Shown here in pieces: positions 1 to 6,512 of a stretch of DNA of 11,802 bases. Source of the stretch: Rhodospirillales bacterium (lineage in GTDB: Bacteria > Pseudomonadota > Alphaproteobacteria > Rhodospirillales > JABHCV01); NCBI GenBank assembly GCA_016776705.1, contig JADHSW010000081.1, forward strand, positions 1 to 11,802. The letters run 5' to 3'. Position 1 is the first letter of the stretch; each line of letters opens with the position of its first letter. The notes under the pieces were generated by a model. That model was not told the origin of the DNA and did not search any database. It saw nothing but the letters and a program-made list of their open reading frames with translations. A program made the translations under genes and the position numbers.

Positions 1-651
1 CAGCCGGTTGCTCTCGTCGGATATTGCATGGGCGGAACCTTGGCGATGGGATTGGCGGCGATCCGACCTGAATTATTATCGGCGATGGTGCTGATGGCGA
101 CGCCCTGGGACTTTCACGCCATGGACCCGAGCAAAATCCGGATGCTTAAAGCGATGATTCCGGCTTTCGACGATTTGCTTGATACCACCACAACTCTGCC
201 CATTGATGTCTTGCAGGCAATGTTCACCAGTTTGGACCCGCAATTGACGTCGAAAAAGTTCAGGGTCTTCGCCGGCCTGAACAAGCGATCAGCAAAAGCC
301 CGAAATTTCGTCGCCCTTGAGGACTGGATTAATGACGGCGTTCCGCTGGCTGGCCCCACCGCAAAGGATTGCCTGGAAGGCTGGTACGTAAAAAACAATC
401 CAGGTCTGGGAAACTGGTTCATTTCTGGAATTCCGGTTCAACCAGAGCAAATCACTATTCCTTCCTTGGTTATCGTGCCAACCCGGGACCATATCGTACC
501 GCCCGGATCAGCCCTGCCATTGGCCGAAAAATTACCTGATTCCAGTTGCTTGAAGATCAAGGCAGGGCATATAGGCATGGTCGCCGGGTCCCGCGCCATC
601 GGGACACTTTACACTCCTTTAGCCCGCTGGTTGAGCAATATACTTTCTTGA
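1..651 (+). CDS. PhaC-like polyhydroxyalkanoate synthase / alpha-beta hydrolase, C-terminal part (5' end outside window)
   Basis: The reading frame is open from base 1, so the 216 visible residues are the C-terminal part of a longer protein; the ATG at 28 is internal. Visible residues 7-12 read GYCMGG, the lipase-like box of PHA synthases, with Cys9 in place of the usual Ser. The other triad members would be Asp163 (in TRDHIVPP) and His190 (in AGHIGM). The Cys-Asp distance (154) and the short tail after His (26 residues) resemble the short class III PhaC type more than class I. Such enzymes polymerise (R)-3-hydroxyacyl-CoA at the granule surface. The phaA-phaB pair directly downstream supports a PHB role. 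It has its own TGA and about 200 nt before phaA, which has a separate promoter. A PhaC-related thioesterase or hydrolase is the main alternative, because the N-terminal half cannot be seen. Confidence 0.78.
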   Translation, partial: QPVALVGYCMGGTLAMGLAAIRPELLSAMVLMATPWDFHAMDPSKIRMLKAMIPAFDDLLDTTTTLPIDVLQAMFTSLDPQLTSKKFRVFAGLNKRSAKARNFVALEDWINDGVPLAGPTAKDCLEGWYVKNNPGLGNWFISGIPVQPEQITIPSLVIVPTRDHIVPPGSALPLAEKLPDSSCLKIKAGHIGMVAGSRAIGTLYTPLARWLSNILS

Positions 652-681
652 AACAGGCATTGAATGTTAATAAAATTTCAA

Positions 682-706
682 AAAATATGGTGCATTGCAA
701 TATTTT
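682..706. promoter_or_regulatory. AT-rich palindrome with TGC-N3-GCA core upstream of phaA, possible PhaR operator
   Basis: Arms AAAATAT (682-688) and ATATTTT (700-706) are perfect reverse complements. Inside them lies TGC-ATT-GCA (691-699), offset by two G. Alphaproteobacterial PhaR regulators are known to bind TGC/GCA dyads of this kind near pha genes. The site ends 5 nt before the -35 of the predicted phaA promoter, a sensible place for a repressor. The core alone is expected by chance a few times in a window this size, so the assignment rests on the AT arms and on position. A weak terminator for the upstream gene is an alternative. Confidence 0.35.
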
Positions 707-710
707 AGCC

Positions 711-739
711 TTGCCGTCAAATTAGTCGGCTTCTATACA
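711..739 (+). promoter_or_regulatory. Predicted sigma-70 promoter of phaAB
   Basis: TTGCCG (711-716) and TATACA (734-739) are separated by exactly 17 nt. Each matches the consensus hexamer at four of six positions. Transcription would start near 746, giving a leader of about 114 nt before phaA. This lies between the stop of the PhaC-like gene and phaA, so phaAB can be expressed independently of the upstream gene. Confidence 0.5.
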
Positions 740-761
740 GGGGTTGGTTGAGATCAAAACT

Positions 762-782
762 TCTGCGTTTTATGAACGCGGA
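762..782 (+). promoter_or_regulatory. phaA leader hairpin 1
   Basis: Arms 762-769 (TCTGCGTT) and 775-782 (AACGCGGA) pair over 8 bp with one G-U, closing a 5-nt loop TTATG. It would lie about 16 nt into the predicted phaA transcript. No T-run follows, so it is not an intrinsic terminator. Function is unknown. Confidence 0.4.
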
Positions 783-814
783 TTGCTCAGAAGCCAGATT
801 AAATCGATAACCGA

Positions 815-835
815 AGCCAGCCCATGGGGCTGGCT
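815..835 (+). promoter_or_regulatory. phaA leader hairpin 2, 9-bp perfect stem next to the ribosome binding site
   Basis: AGCCAGCCC (815-823) and GGGCTGGCT (827-835) are perfect reverse complements around a 3-nt loop, which happens to be an ATG (824-826) in frame with phaA. The stem ends 9 nt before the AAGGAG ribosome binding site (845-850). An earlier copy of GAAGCCAG (790-797, repeated at 813-820) could pair with the same right arm, so an alternative fold is possible. No T-run follows. It could modulate translation or stabilise the mRNA. Confidence 0.45.
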
Positions 836-859
836 GTAAAATTTAAGGAGAATATTTCC

Positions 860-2032
860 ATGACCGAGGTCGTCATTGTAAGTGCAGCTCGCACCCCAGT
901 CGGTTCATTCAACGGGTCCTTAAGCGCCCTGCCCGCCCATGAACTGGGAGCCATCGCCATCACCGAAGCATTGAGCCGCGCCAAAGTCGACCCGAAGGAA
1001 GTATCAGAAGTGATCATGGGGCAGATCCTATCAGCAGGAGCCGGTCAGAACCCAGCTCGACAGGCCGCCATTGGCGCCGGCATCCCTGTTGAAAGCACCG
1101 CTTACGGCATCAACCAGCTTTGCGGATCAGGCCTTCGCACCGTGGCTCTGGGATTGCAGGCGATTAAAGCTGGCGATTCAACGATTGTCGTGGCTGGTGG
1201 GCAGGAAAGCATGAGCCAGTCGCCCCATGTCATGCACATGCGCAACGGCACCAAAATGGGTAACGCCGAGCTGATTGACACCATGATCAAGGACGGCCTG
1301 TGGGATGCTTTCAATGGCTATCACATGGGCACAACTGCTGAAAACGTCGCCACCCAGTTCCAGTTGACCCGCGAACAACAGGACGCTTTTGCCGCCGCTT
1401 CCCAGAACAAGGCCGAAGCCGCCATGAATTCCGGTCGCTTCAAGGACGAAATCGTTCCCGTTACCATCAAAACCCGGAAGGGCGAAACGGTTGTCGATAC
1501 GGATGAATACCCGAAAGCCGGCGTCACCGCCGAAGGACTGGGCGGTTTGCGTCCGGCCTTTTCAAAGGATGGCACCGTAACCGCCGGAAACGCATCTGGC
1601 ATCAATGACGGCGCCGCCGTTGTTGTTCTGATGAGCGCCGAAGATGCCAAAAACCGTGGCGTCGAGCCGTTGGCCCGCATCGTTTCATGGGCGACCGCAG
1701 GCGTTGATCCGTCGATCATGGGAACAGGCCCGATCCCGGCCAGCCGTATGGCGCTTGAAAAAGCTGGCTGGAGCGTGGGCGACCTTGATTTGATCGAAGC
1801 CAATGAAGCCTTCGCCGCCCAGGCCTGCGCCGTCAACAAGGATCTGGGCTGGGATACTGACAAGGTCAACGTCAACGGTGGCGCCATTGCTCTGGGTCAT
1901 CCCATTGGCGCTTCCGGCGCTCGTGTCCTGGTTACCCTGCTGCACGAAATGCAAAAGCGTGATGCCAAAAAAGGCCTCGCAACACTTTGTATCGGTGGCG
2001 GCATGGGTATTGCCATGTGTGTCGAACGCTAA
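860..2032 (+). CDS. phaA: Acetyl-CoA acetyltransferase (beta-ketothiolase) PhaA
   Basis: This 390-residue cytoplasmic biosynthetic thiolase condenses two acetyl-CoA to acetoacetyl-CoA, the first step of PHB synthesis. The acylated nucleophile is Cys88 in NQLCGSG. The C-terminal site has His347 in GHPIGASGAR and Cys377 in CIGGGMG. These sit one residue from the classical Zoogloea thiolase positions (89, 348, 378), so the protein is full length with no insertions. The start at 860 is chosen over the in-frame ATG at 824 because AAGGAG (845-850) lies 9 nt before it, thiolases begin at this point (MTEVVIVSAARTPVG), and the 824 ATG is buried in a hairpin loop. phaB follows after 73 nt with its own ribosome binding site and no terminator between, so the two are probably one transcript. 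Confidence 0.97.
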   Translation: MTEVVIVSAARTPVGSFNGSLSALPAHELGAIAITEALSRAKVDPKEVSEVIMGQILSAGAGQNPARQAAIGAGIPVESTAYGINQLCGSGLRTVALGLQAIKAGDSTIVVAGGQESMSQSPHVMHMRNGTKMGNAELIDTMIKDGLWDAFNGYHMGTTAENVATQFQLTREQQDAFAAASQNKAEAAMNSGRFKDEIVPVTIKTRKGETVVDTDEYPKAGVTAEGLGGLRPAFSKDGTVTAGNASGINDGAAVVVLMSAEDAKNRGVEPLARIVSWATAGVDPSIMGTGPIPASRMALEKAGWSVGDLDLIEANEAFAAQACAVNKDLGWDTDKVNVNGGAIALGHPIGASGARVLVTLLHEMQKRDAKKGLATLCIGGGMGIAMCVER

Positions 2033-2105
2033 AAGCAACACGCCAATTCTTTCAATTCAGAACCCGGACCCCTGGGGGGGAATCGGCAAAGGAAGGGAAA
2101 ACAAT

Positions 2106-2831
2106 ATGTCTCGAGTAGCACTCGTAACCGGAGGAACACGCGGTATCGGTCAGGCCGTATCCATTGCCCTTAAGGAAGCCGGATATTCCGTCGCCGCCAG
2201 CTATGCCGGCAATGACGAAGCGGCCAATGCATTCAAGGAAGAAACCGGCATTCCGGTCTATAAATTCGACGTGGGCGACTTTGACGCCTGCGCCACAGCG
2301 ATTGCGTCCGTCGAAAGCGATCTGGGTCCCATCGACATTCTCGTCAACAATGCAGGCATTACCAAAGACACCATGCTGCACAAGATGTCGCTGGAACAAT
2401 GGTCCGCCGTCATCAATACCAACCTGAACGGCCTGTTCAACATGACCCGCAACGTCATTGAAGGTATGCGCGAACGTAAGTTCGGCCGCATTATCAACAT
2501 CAGTTCGATCAACGGTCAAAAGGGACAAATGGGTCAAGCCAACTATTCCGCCGCCAAAGCAGGAGATCTGGGCTTCACCAAAGCTGTGGCTCAGGAAAAT
2601 GCCTTCAAGGGCATTACCGTCAACGCCATCGCGCCCGGCTACATCGGCACCGAAATGGTCCGCGCCGTACCCCAGGACGTTCTGGATAGCAAAATCATTC
2701 CACAAATTCCCGTTGGTCGTCTTGGGGAACCTGAAGAAATTGCACGTTGCGTCCTCTTCCTTGCTTCCGACGACTGCGGATTTATCACCGGATCGACCCT
2801 GACCGCCAATGGCGGCCAGTACATGACCTGA
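2106..2831 (+). CDS. phaB: Acetoacetyl-CoA reductase PhaB (short-chain dehydrogenase)
   Basis: This 241-residue SDR enzyme reduces acetoacetyl-CoA to (R)-3-hydroxybutyryl-CoA, normally with NADPH, supplying the PHB monomer. The cofactor loop TGGTRGIG is at residues 8-15, NNAG at 81-84, and the catalytic Ser134, Tyr147 and Lys151 keep the spacing of Cupriavidus PhaB (140, 153, 157). The active-site region SINGQKGQMGQANYSAAK is typical of PhaB rather than FabG. The start is set by AAGGAAGGG (2089-2097), by the family N-terminus MSRVALVTGGTRGIG, and by gene order. The open frame extends upstream into phaA, but that part is an out-of-frame reading of phaA. A strong terminator follows 9 nt after the stop. 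Confidence 0.96.
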   Translation: MSRVALVTGGTRGIGQAVSIALKEAGYSVAASYAGNDEAANAFKEETGIPVYKFDVGDFDACATAIASVESDLGPIDILVNNAGITKDTMLHKMSLEQWSAVINTNLNGLFNMTRNVIEGMRERKFGRIINISSINGQKGQMGQANYSAAKAGDLGFTKAVAQENAFKGITVNAIAPGYIGTEMVRAVPQDVLDSKIIPQIPVGRLGEPEEIARCVLFLASDDCGFITGSTLTANGGQYMT

Positions 2832-2839
2832 TAAGCGAA

Positions 2840-2880
2840 GCCCTCTGTCTGGAAACACCGGACAGGGGGCTTTTTCTTTT
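2840..2880 (+). terminator. Intrinsic terminator of phaAB
   Basis: A 13-bp stem (2840-2852 with 2858-2870, two G-U pairs) closes a 5-nt AAACA loop and is followed directly by TTTTTCTTTT (2871-2880). This is a textbook rho-independent terminator, starting 9 nt after the phaB stop. Confidence 0.93.
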
Positions 2881-2996
2881 CCCCTTTAAGAATGCTGTCA
2901 GAAACCCGTGTGATAAACTGTCTATTAAGACAAATCATTCAAACTTATTGATTAGTCCCCATATCCTGCTAATTGATTCGTTGAAAGTTTCCGGCA

Positions 2997-3905
2997 ATGC
3001 CCCAATTGCTTCGCCATGTGATTAATAGAAACGGCCTTTGCTGCCTGACCTTGAGCGCATTTCTGTCTGTGATGATGTTCTGGTCGGTCCCTGCTGATGC
3101 AGCATCAGAAAAAACCACTGACAAGATAGCCATGGCCAACTTACCCAATTCCAGGGACATGGTGAAGAAAGTCTCCAAACGCTATCCAAAACCTGCTTTA
3201 TACGGAAAAATCCTGCCTAACCAGGATTACAAAGGGCTGACCCTGGTCGGTGCAGGCGTGATTGGCCAAGGTGTCGCATCAAATGCCACTTTCTTTCTCA
3301 AGATCAAAGAAGCGATCGACCTTATCCATTCGAGAACACCCTACATTTTTTCCCTGATGAACAATGTCAACAAGGATGGTCGCCGGATTATTTATTACAC
3401 GGGCACCGTCGGCCCCGCTTCTTTTGCTTCGTGGAAGAAGGACTATGTCGTCAATATATCTTCAAGCAACATCGACGAAGACCCCGTTTTTGAAAACACC
3501 GTTTATTCCCTGGCTGCAACCCTTGTACATGAACTTGTTGGTCACGGTCGCCAGGAAGCCGATGGCCGTGTCTGGATGATGTACGACTGGTGTGGGAAAG
3601 ACAGCAAGGATGTCAAAGGCGTCGTTCGTCAGGCAAACCACAAGGGAGAAAGCAGCGGCCTTGTGGAATACGAGGCCAATCTGTTCGCCAAGTGGTTCCT
3701 GGAATCCGTGCGCGGCACTTATCCTGACCTGAACGAGGCGGCCGTAAGGCGCTACGTTAAACTTGTGCGGATGATTAAAAGACGGTTTCCCGGATGGTAC
3801 GACGACCGCAAACCGGCAAACACTTTGCTGGCTGAATTCAAGAACCGGTTCCAGGAAGTCTGCCCGGGGGAAAAATTCACCCCCCACCTCGTCCCGCCGC
3901 GTTAA
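2997..3905 (+). CDS. Exported putative zinc metallopeptidase-like protein with HExxxH motif
   Basis: The 302-residue protein is not one I recognise by name. Residues 1-35 form a likely Sec signal peptide: basic start (Arg6, Arg11), hydrophobic stretch about 14-30, and an ADA-A cleavage site after residue 35, so the mature protein should be periplasmic or secreted. Residues 178-183 read HELVGH, an HExxxH motif with one residue more than the usual HExxH; the M49 dipeptidyl peptidase III family uses HELLGH. Downstream, GLVEYEANLFAKWF (221-234) fits a gluzincin third-ligand helix, with Glu224 (E-x-x-A-N) the likely ligand. The last 60 residues are rich in basic and aromatic residues. The ribosome binding site is weak. 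The EamA exporter gene starts 3 nt after the stop, so the two are probably co-transcribed. Peptidase activity is inferred only. Confidence 0.72.
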   Translation: MPQLLRHVINRNGLCCLTLSAFLSVMMFWSVPADAASEKTTDKIAMANLPNSRDMVKKVSKRYPKPALYGKILPNQDYKGLTLVGAGVIGQGVASNATFFLKIKEAIDLIHSRTPYIFSLMNNVNKDGRRIIYYTGTVGPASFASWKKDYVVNISSSNIDEDPVFENTVYSLAATLVHELVGHGRQEADGRVWMMYDWCGKDSKDVKGVVRQANHKGESSGLVEYEANLFAKWFLESVRGTYPDLNEAAVRRYVKLVRMIKRRFPGWYDDRKPANTLLAEFKNRFQEVCPGEKFTPHLVPPR

Positions 3906-3908
3906 AGC

Positions 3909-4817
3909 GTGACGGATTTAATCATCATTCAAAACAGATCACGAGCCACCCTGATCGGGGCCAGCGCCGTGCTGATGTGGTCGACGTTGGCTTTGTTTAC
4001 AACGCTGACTGGCAAAGTCCCACCGTTTCAACTGGTCGCCATGGCGTTTTCAGTCGCCTTCATTCTCAGCCTGATTAAATGGCAATTCTCCCAGGACGGC
4101 ATCGTCCGTCACCTGAGGTTACCTTTGCCGGTCTGGGCCCTGGGCGTTGGCGGCCTGTTCGGTTATCACTTCTTCTACTTCATGGCTCTAAGAAACGCAC
4201 CGCCGGTCGAGGCCGGTCTGATTGCCTATATGTGGCCGCTTTTAATCGTTATCTTTTCGGCCCTTCTGCCGGGTGAAAATCTAAGATGGTGGCATGTCAT
4301 GGGAGGACTTTTCGGCCTTGCGGGCAGCGCGGTCCTGGTCAGCGGCAACGGGGGCGACGGCAGCCTTGGCGGCTTCAAGTCAGAATACTGGCTGGGGTAT
4401 CTTATGGCCGTCGTTTGTGCGTTGACATGGTCGATCTATTCCATTTTATCGCGGCGCTTTTCCCATGTATCAAGTGACGCCATTGGCGGCTTTTGCGGCG
4501 TAACCGCTGTGCTGGCCGTAATCGCGCATGTGATTTTCGAGACAACCGTCTGGCCGCAGGGTGGGCAATGGCTGGCAGTGCTTGGGCTTGGCATTGGTCC
4601 CGTCGGGGCGGCATTCTTTACCTGGGATCTAGGCGTCAAACACGGCAACATTCAGGCCTTGGGCGCGATGGCCTACGCCGCACCGCTGCTATCTACCCTG
4701 CTTCTGATCGCCTTCGGGCAAGGCGAGGCAAGCGCCTCGGTCGCTGTTGCCTGCGTGCTGATTGTCGGCGGCGCGGTGCTGGCATCGAAAGACATGCTGG
4801 GTAAGGGAAAAACCTAG
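3909..4817 (+). CDS. DMT superfamily EamA/YddG-like exporter
   Basis: The 302-residue inner-membrane protein has about ten hydrophobic segments arranged as two EamA repeats (about 12-143 and 162-291). Several patches match the E. coli YddG aromatic amino acid exporter type: EAGLIAYMWP (101-110), WDLGVKHGN (239-247) and YAAPLLSTLL (256-265). Export of amino acids or similar small metabolites is likely; the substrate cannot be read from sequence. The start must be GTG at 3909 or later, because the TAA of the preceding gene (3903-3905) is in the same frame two codons upstream. There is no clear Shine-Dalgarno, so translation is probably coupled to the upstream gene. The TAG stop is shared as a CTAG palindrome with the convergent gloB. 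Confidence 0.88.
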   Translation: MTDLIIIQNRSRATLIGASAVLMWSTLALFTTLTGKVPPFQLVAMAFSVAFILSLIKWQFSQDGIVRHLRLPLPVWALGVGGLFGYHFFYFMALRNAPPVEAGLIAYMWPLLIVIFSALLPGENLRWWHVMGGLFGLAGSAVLVSGNGGDGSLGGFKSEYWLGYLMAVVCALTWSIYSILSRRFSHVSSDAIGGFCGVTAVLAVIAHVIFETTVWPQGGQWLAVLGLGIGPVGAAFFTWDLGVKHGNIQALGAMAYAAPLLSTLLLIAFGQGEASASVAVACVLIVGGAVLASKDMLGKGKT

Positions 4818-5584
4818 AAATTATCCTTGCGACGTCGGATTTCGGCAAAGGCGGAAACAGCATCCCGACCGACCAGTCCCGCAGCCTGCAACAGGTCGTC
4901 ATTGTCAGCGCGCAGAAACGGATTAACCCGTTTTTCTTCACCCAGCAAGGAAGGAACCGTCGGCTTGCCCTGCTCGCGCAGACTGACAACCTCGTCGGCA
5001 CGACGCCTTAGATCTTCATTTTCCGGCTCGATGCTAAGGGCGAAATCGGCGTTGGAATTCGTATATTCGTGGGCGCAATAAACCCGGGTGTCGTCAGGCA
5101 AAGCCCGGAGTTTTTGCAAAGACGTCCACATTTGATCCGCCGTACCTTCAAATAACCGCCCACAACCCATGGAAAACAGGCTGTCGCCGGAAAACAGGGC
5201 CTTGTCCTGCTCAAACCAGAACGCAATATGGCCATTTGTGTGGCCCGAAACATCCAAAATTTCCGCCCCATGGCTGCCGATGGATATGCTGTCACCCTCG
5301 TTCAGGCGAACATCGATACCGGGAATTCGCGCGGCGTCGGCAGCAGCGCCAACAATGGTGCAACCGGTTGCGTCCTTCAATTCCATATTTCCGCCGGTAT
5401 GGTCCGGGTGGTGGTGGGTGATCAGGATATGGCTCAAGGTCCAGCCATGTTCCGCAAGTGCATCCATAACCGGACCGGCAACCGCCGGATCAACCGCCGC
5501 CGTCTCACCAGTTTCAGGATCGTTAATCAGATAGATAAAATTATCCCCAAGAACGGGAATCTGGTGAATAACGAGGTCGGGCAT
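4814..5584 (-). CDS. gloB: Hydroxyacylglutathione hydrolase (glyoxalase II)
   Basis: This 256-residue metallo-beta-lactamase-fold enzyme hydrolyses S-D-lactoylglutathione to D-lactate and glutathione, the second step of methylglyoxal detoxification in the cytoplasm. The metal motif THHHPDH (56-62) provides His57, His59, Asp61 and His62. Further ligands are His115 (GHTNGH), Asp134 (GDSLF) and His172 (CAHEYT). The glyoxalase II C-terminal domain is present, with KRVNPFLR (218-225) and the terminal RRRKDNF that helps bind glutathione. Length is normal. AGGAG lies just upstream of the ATG. The 3' end overlaps the convergent exporter gene by 4 nt. A SAM methyltransferase gene diverges from its 5' side. 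Confidence 0.97.
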   Translation of the reverse strand: MPDLVIHQIPVLGDNFIYLINDPETGETAAVDPAVAGPVMDALAEHGWTLSHILITHHHPDHTGGNMELKDATGCTIVGAAADAARIPGIDVRLNEGDSISIGSHGAEILDVSGHTNGHIAFWFEQDKALFSGDSLFSMGCGRLFEGTADQMWTSLQKLRALPDDTRVYCAHEYTNSNADFALSIEPENEDLRRRADEVVSLREQGKPTVPSLLGEEKRVNPFLRADNDDLLQAAGLVGRDAVSAFAEIRRRKDNF

Positions 5585-5630
5585 AATGGCTCCTGAAACA
5601 ATTAATAGCGGATGTCCTAAATAATATCAC

Positions 5631-5643
5631 TATGCTGCGCATA
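5631..5643. repeat. Short palindrome in the gloB / methyltransferase divergent region
   Basis: TATGC and GCATA (5631-5635, 5639-5643) form a perfect dyad around TGC in the 104-nt region between two divergent genes. It could be an operator for either gene. I could not place a convincing promoter around it. Confidence 0.25.
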
Positions 5644-5688
5644 TAGCACTAATTTGATCCGTTGCTCATTTGCTCTAAGGTGGAAAGC

Positions 5689-6420
5689 ATGTGGACTGAC
5701 GCCGTTGATTTAAGAGACTTTTACACAAGTCCGTTGGGGGTTGTTGCGCGCAGAATGATCCGCCAACGCATTCGAACCCTGTGGCCGGACGTCACCGGCA
5801 TGGATGTGCTTGGTCTGGGCTTCGCAACGCCCTATATCAGCGCCCTGAAGCCGGAAGCCGCACGCACCCTTGCCGCAATGCCCGCCGCCCAGGGCGTCCT
5901 GCATTGGCCCCAGGATGACCGGAGCCTGACCACTCTGGTCGATGAAACCGATCTGCCTTTCGCCGATGTATCCATGGACAGGGTATTGCTGGTTCACGCC
6001 CTGGAAAGTTCAGAGAATGTGCGCCCACTGATGCGCGAAGTCTGGCGGGTTCTGGCCAGCGGTGGCCGTTTGATCGTCGTCGTTCCTAACAGGCGGGGCC
6101 TATGGGCGCGCTTCGAGCGCACTCCTTTCGGCCGTGGCAGGCCCTATTCATCAAGCCAGTTATCCATGGTTTTGCGGGAGAACATGTTTACTCCCTATCA
6201 GACAGAGCGAGCCCTGTTCCTGCCACCGACCGGCTCTCGCATGATTTTGTCATCGGCTCCGGCAATAGAAGAAATTGGCCGCCGTTGGTTCCCGGCCATT
6301 GCCGGCGTCACCATCGTGGAGGCGACAAAACAAATTTACGCGGGTCACATCGCAACCAATCCAAAGCGACACGTCATTCGGTTGCCACAGCGCGATACCA
6401 GCGCCTCGACCCGCAGCTAG
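5689..6420 (+). CDS. Class I SAM-dependent methyltransferase (Methyltransf_11 type)
   Basis: The 243-residue protein has the layout of a Rossmann-fold methyltransferase. VLGLGFATPY (40-49) sits at motif I but replaces the usual GxGxG with GLGxA. The acidic strand-4 region DLPFADVSMDRVLLVHALE (88-106) and the post-strand VLASGGRLIVVVPN (121-134) are typical of the Methyltransf_11 group. A gene with this N-terminus (MWTDAVDLRDFY) beside or divergent from gloB is common in alphaproteobacteria, to my knowledge without an assigned substrate. ATG 5689 is chosen over the in-frame TTG at 5662 because AAGGTGG (5677-5683) lies 5 nt upstream and the family starts with MWTD. The stop lies in a CTAG palindrome. 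Confidence 0.87.
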   Translation: MWTDAVDLRDFYTSPLGVVARRMIRQRIRTLWPDVTGMDVLGLGFATPYISALKPEAARTLAAMPAAQGVLHWPQDDRSLTTLVDETDLPFADVSMDRVLLVHALESSENVRPLMREVWRVLASGGRLIVVVPNRRGLWARFERTPFGRGRPYSSSQLSMVLRENMFTPYQTERALFLPPTGSRMILSSAPAIEEIGRRWFPAIAGVTIVEATKQIYAGHIATNPKRHVIRLPQRDTSASTRS

Positions 6421-6512
6421 ATTTCTGCTGCCTTCTTCGGCATCTTTTCCCCGTAAACGTCCCCACTTTTCATCCCCGCCAGACGTTTCAGCTCCCGGGT
6501 GCGGGCCCGTTG
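6417..6512 (-). other. 31-codon open stretch in frame after the cheZ stop (possible lost or read-through tail)
   Basis: On the minus strand, directly after the cheZ TAG, the same frame stays open for 31 codons and stops at another TAG (6417-6419). It reads QRARTRELKRLAG at the start and KMPKKAAEI at the end, with codon use like the neighbouring genes. The only internal ATG with any length left gives 18 residues. The second TAG lies within the CTAG that also holds the methyltransferase stop. A 7-bp inverted repeat (6455-6461 with 6482-6488, 20-nt loop) also lies here, possibly a weak terminator without a T-run. Otherwise the interval between the two convergent genes is empty. Confidence 0.25.

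Noticed and set aside
824..859. In-frame ATG at 824 as the phaA start, adding 12 residues
   Set aside because: It lies in a hairpin loop without a ribosome binding site, whereas ATG 860 has AAGGAG at 9 nt and gives the normal thiolase N-terminus.
2069..2080. CCCCTGGGGGGG run between phaA and phaB
   Set aside because: A 1-nt loop cannot fold and no T-run follows. It is only a homopolymer where slippage or sequencing error would not affect a gene.
1803..2105. N-terminal extension of PhaB reaching back into phaA
   Set aside because: The extension is an out-of-frame reading of phaA; the SDR N-terminus and ribosome binding site fit ATG 2106.
2052..2858. Long open frames antisense to phaB (268 codons) and phaA (1321-1887)
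   Set aside because: They mirror well-supported genes, lack family features, and are the expected by-product of GC-biased codon use.
5662..5688. TTG at 5662 as start of the methyltransferase
   Set aside because: ATG 5689 has a good AAGGTGG site and the family N-terminus.
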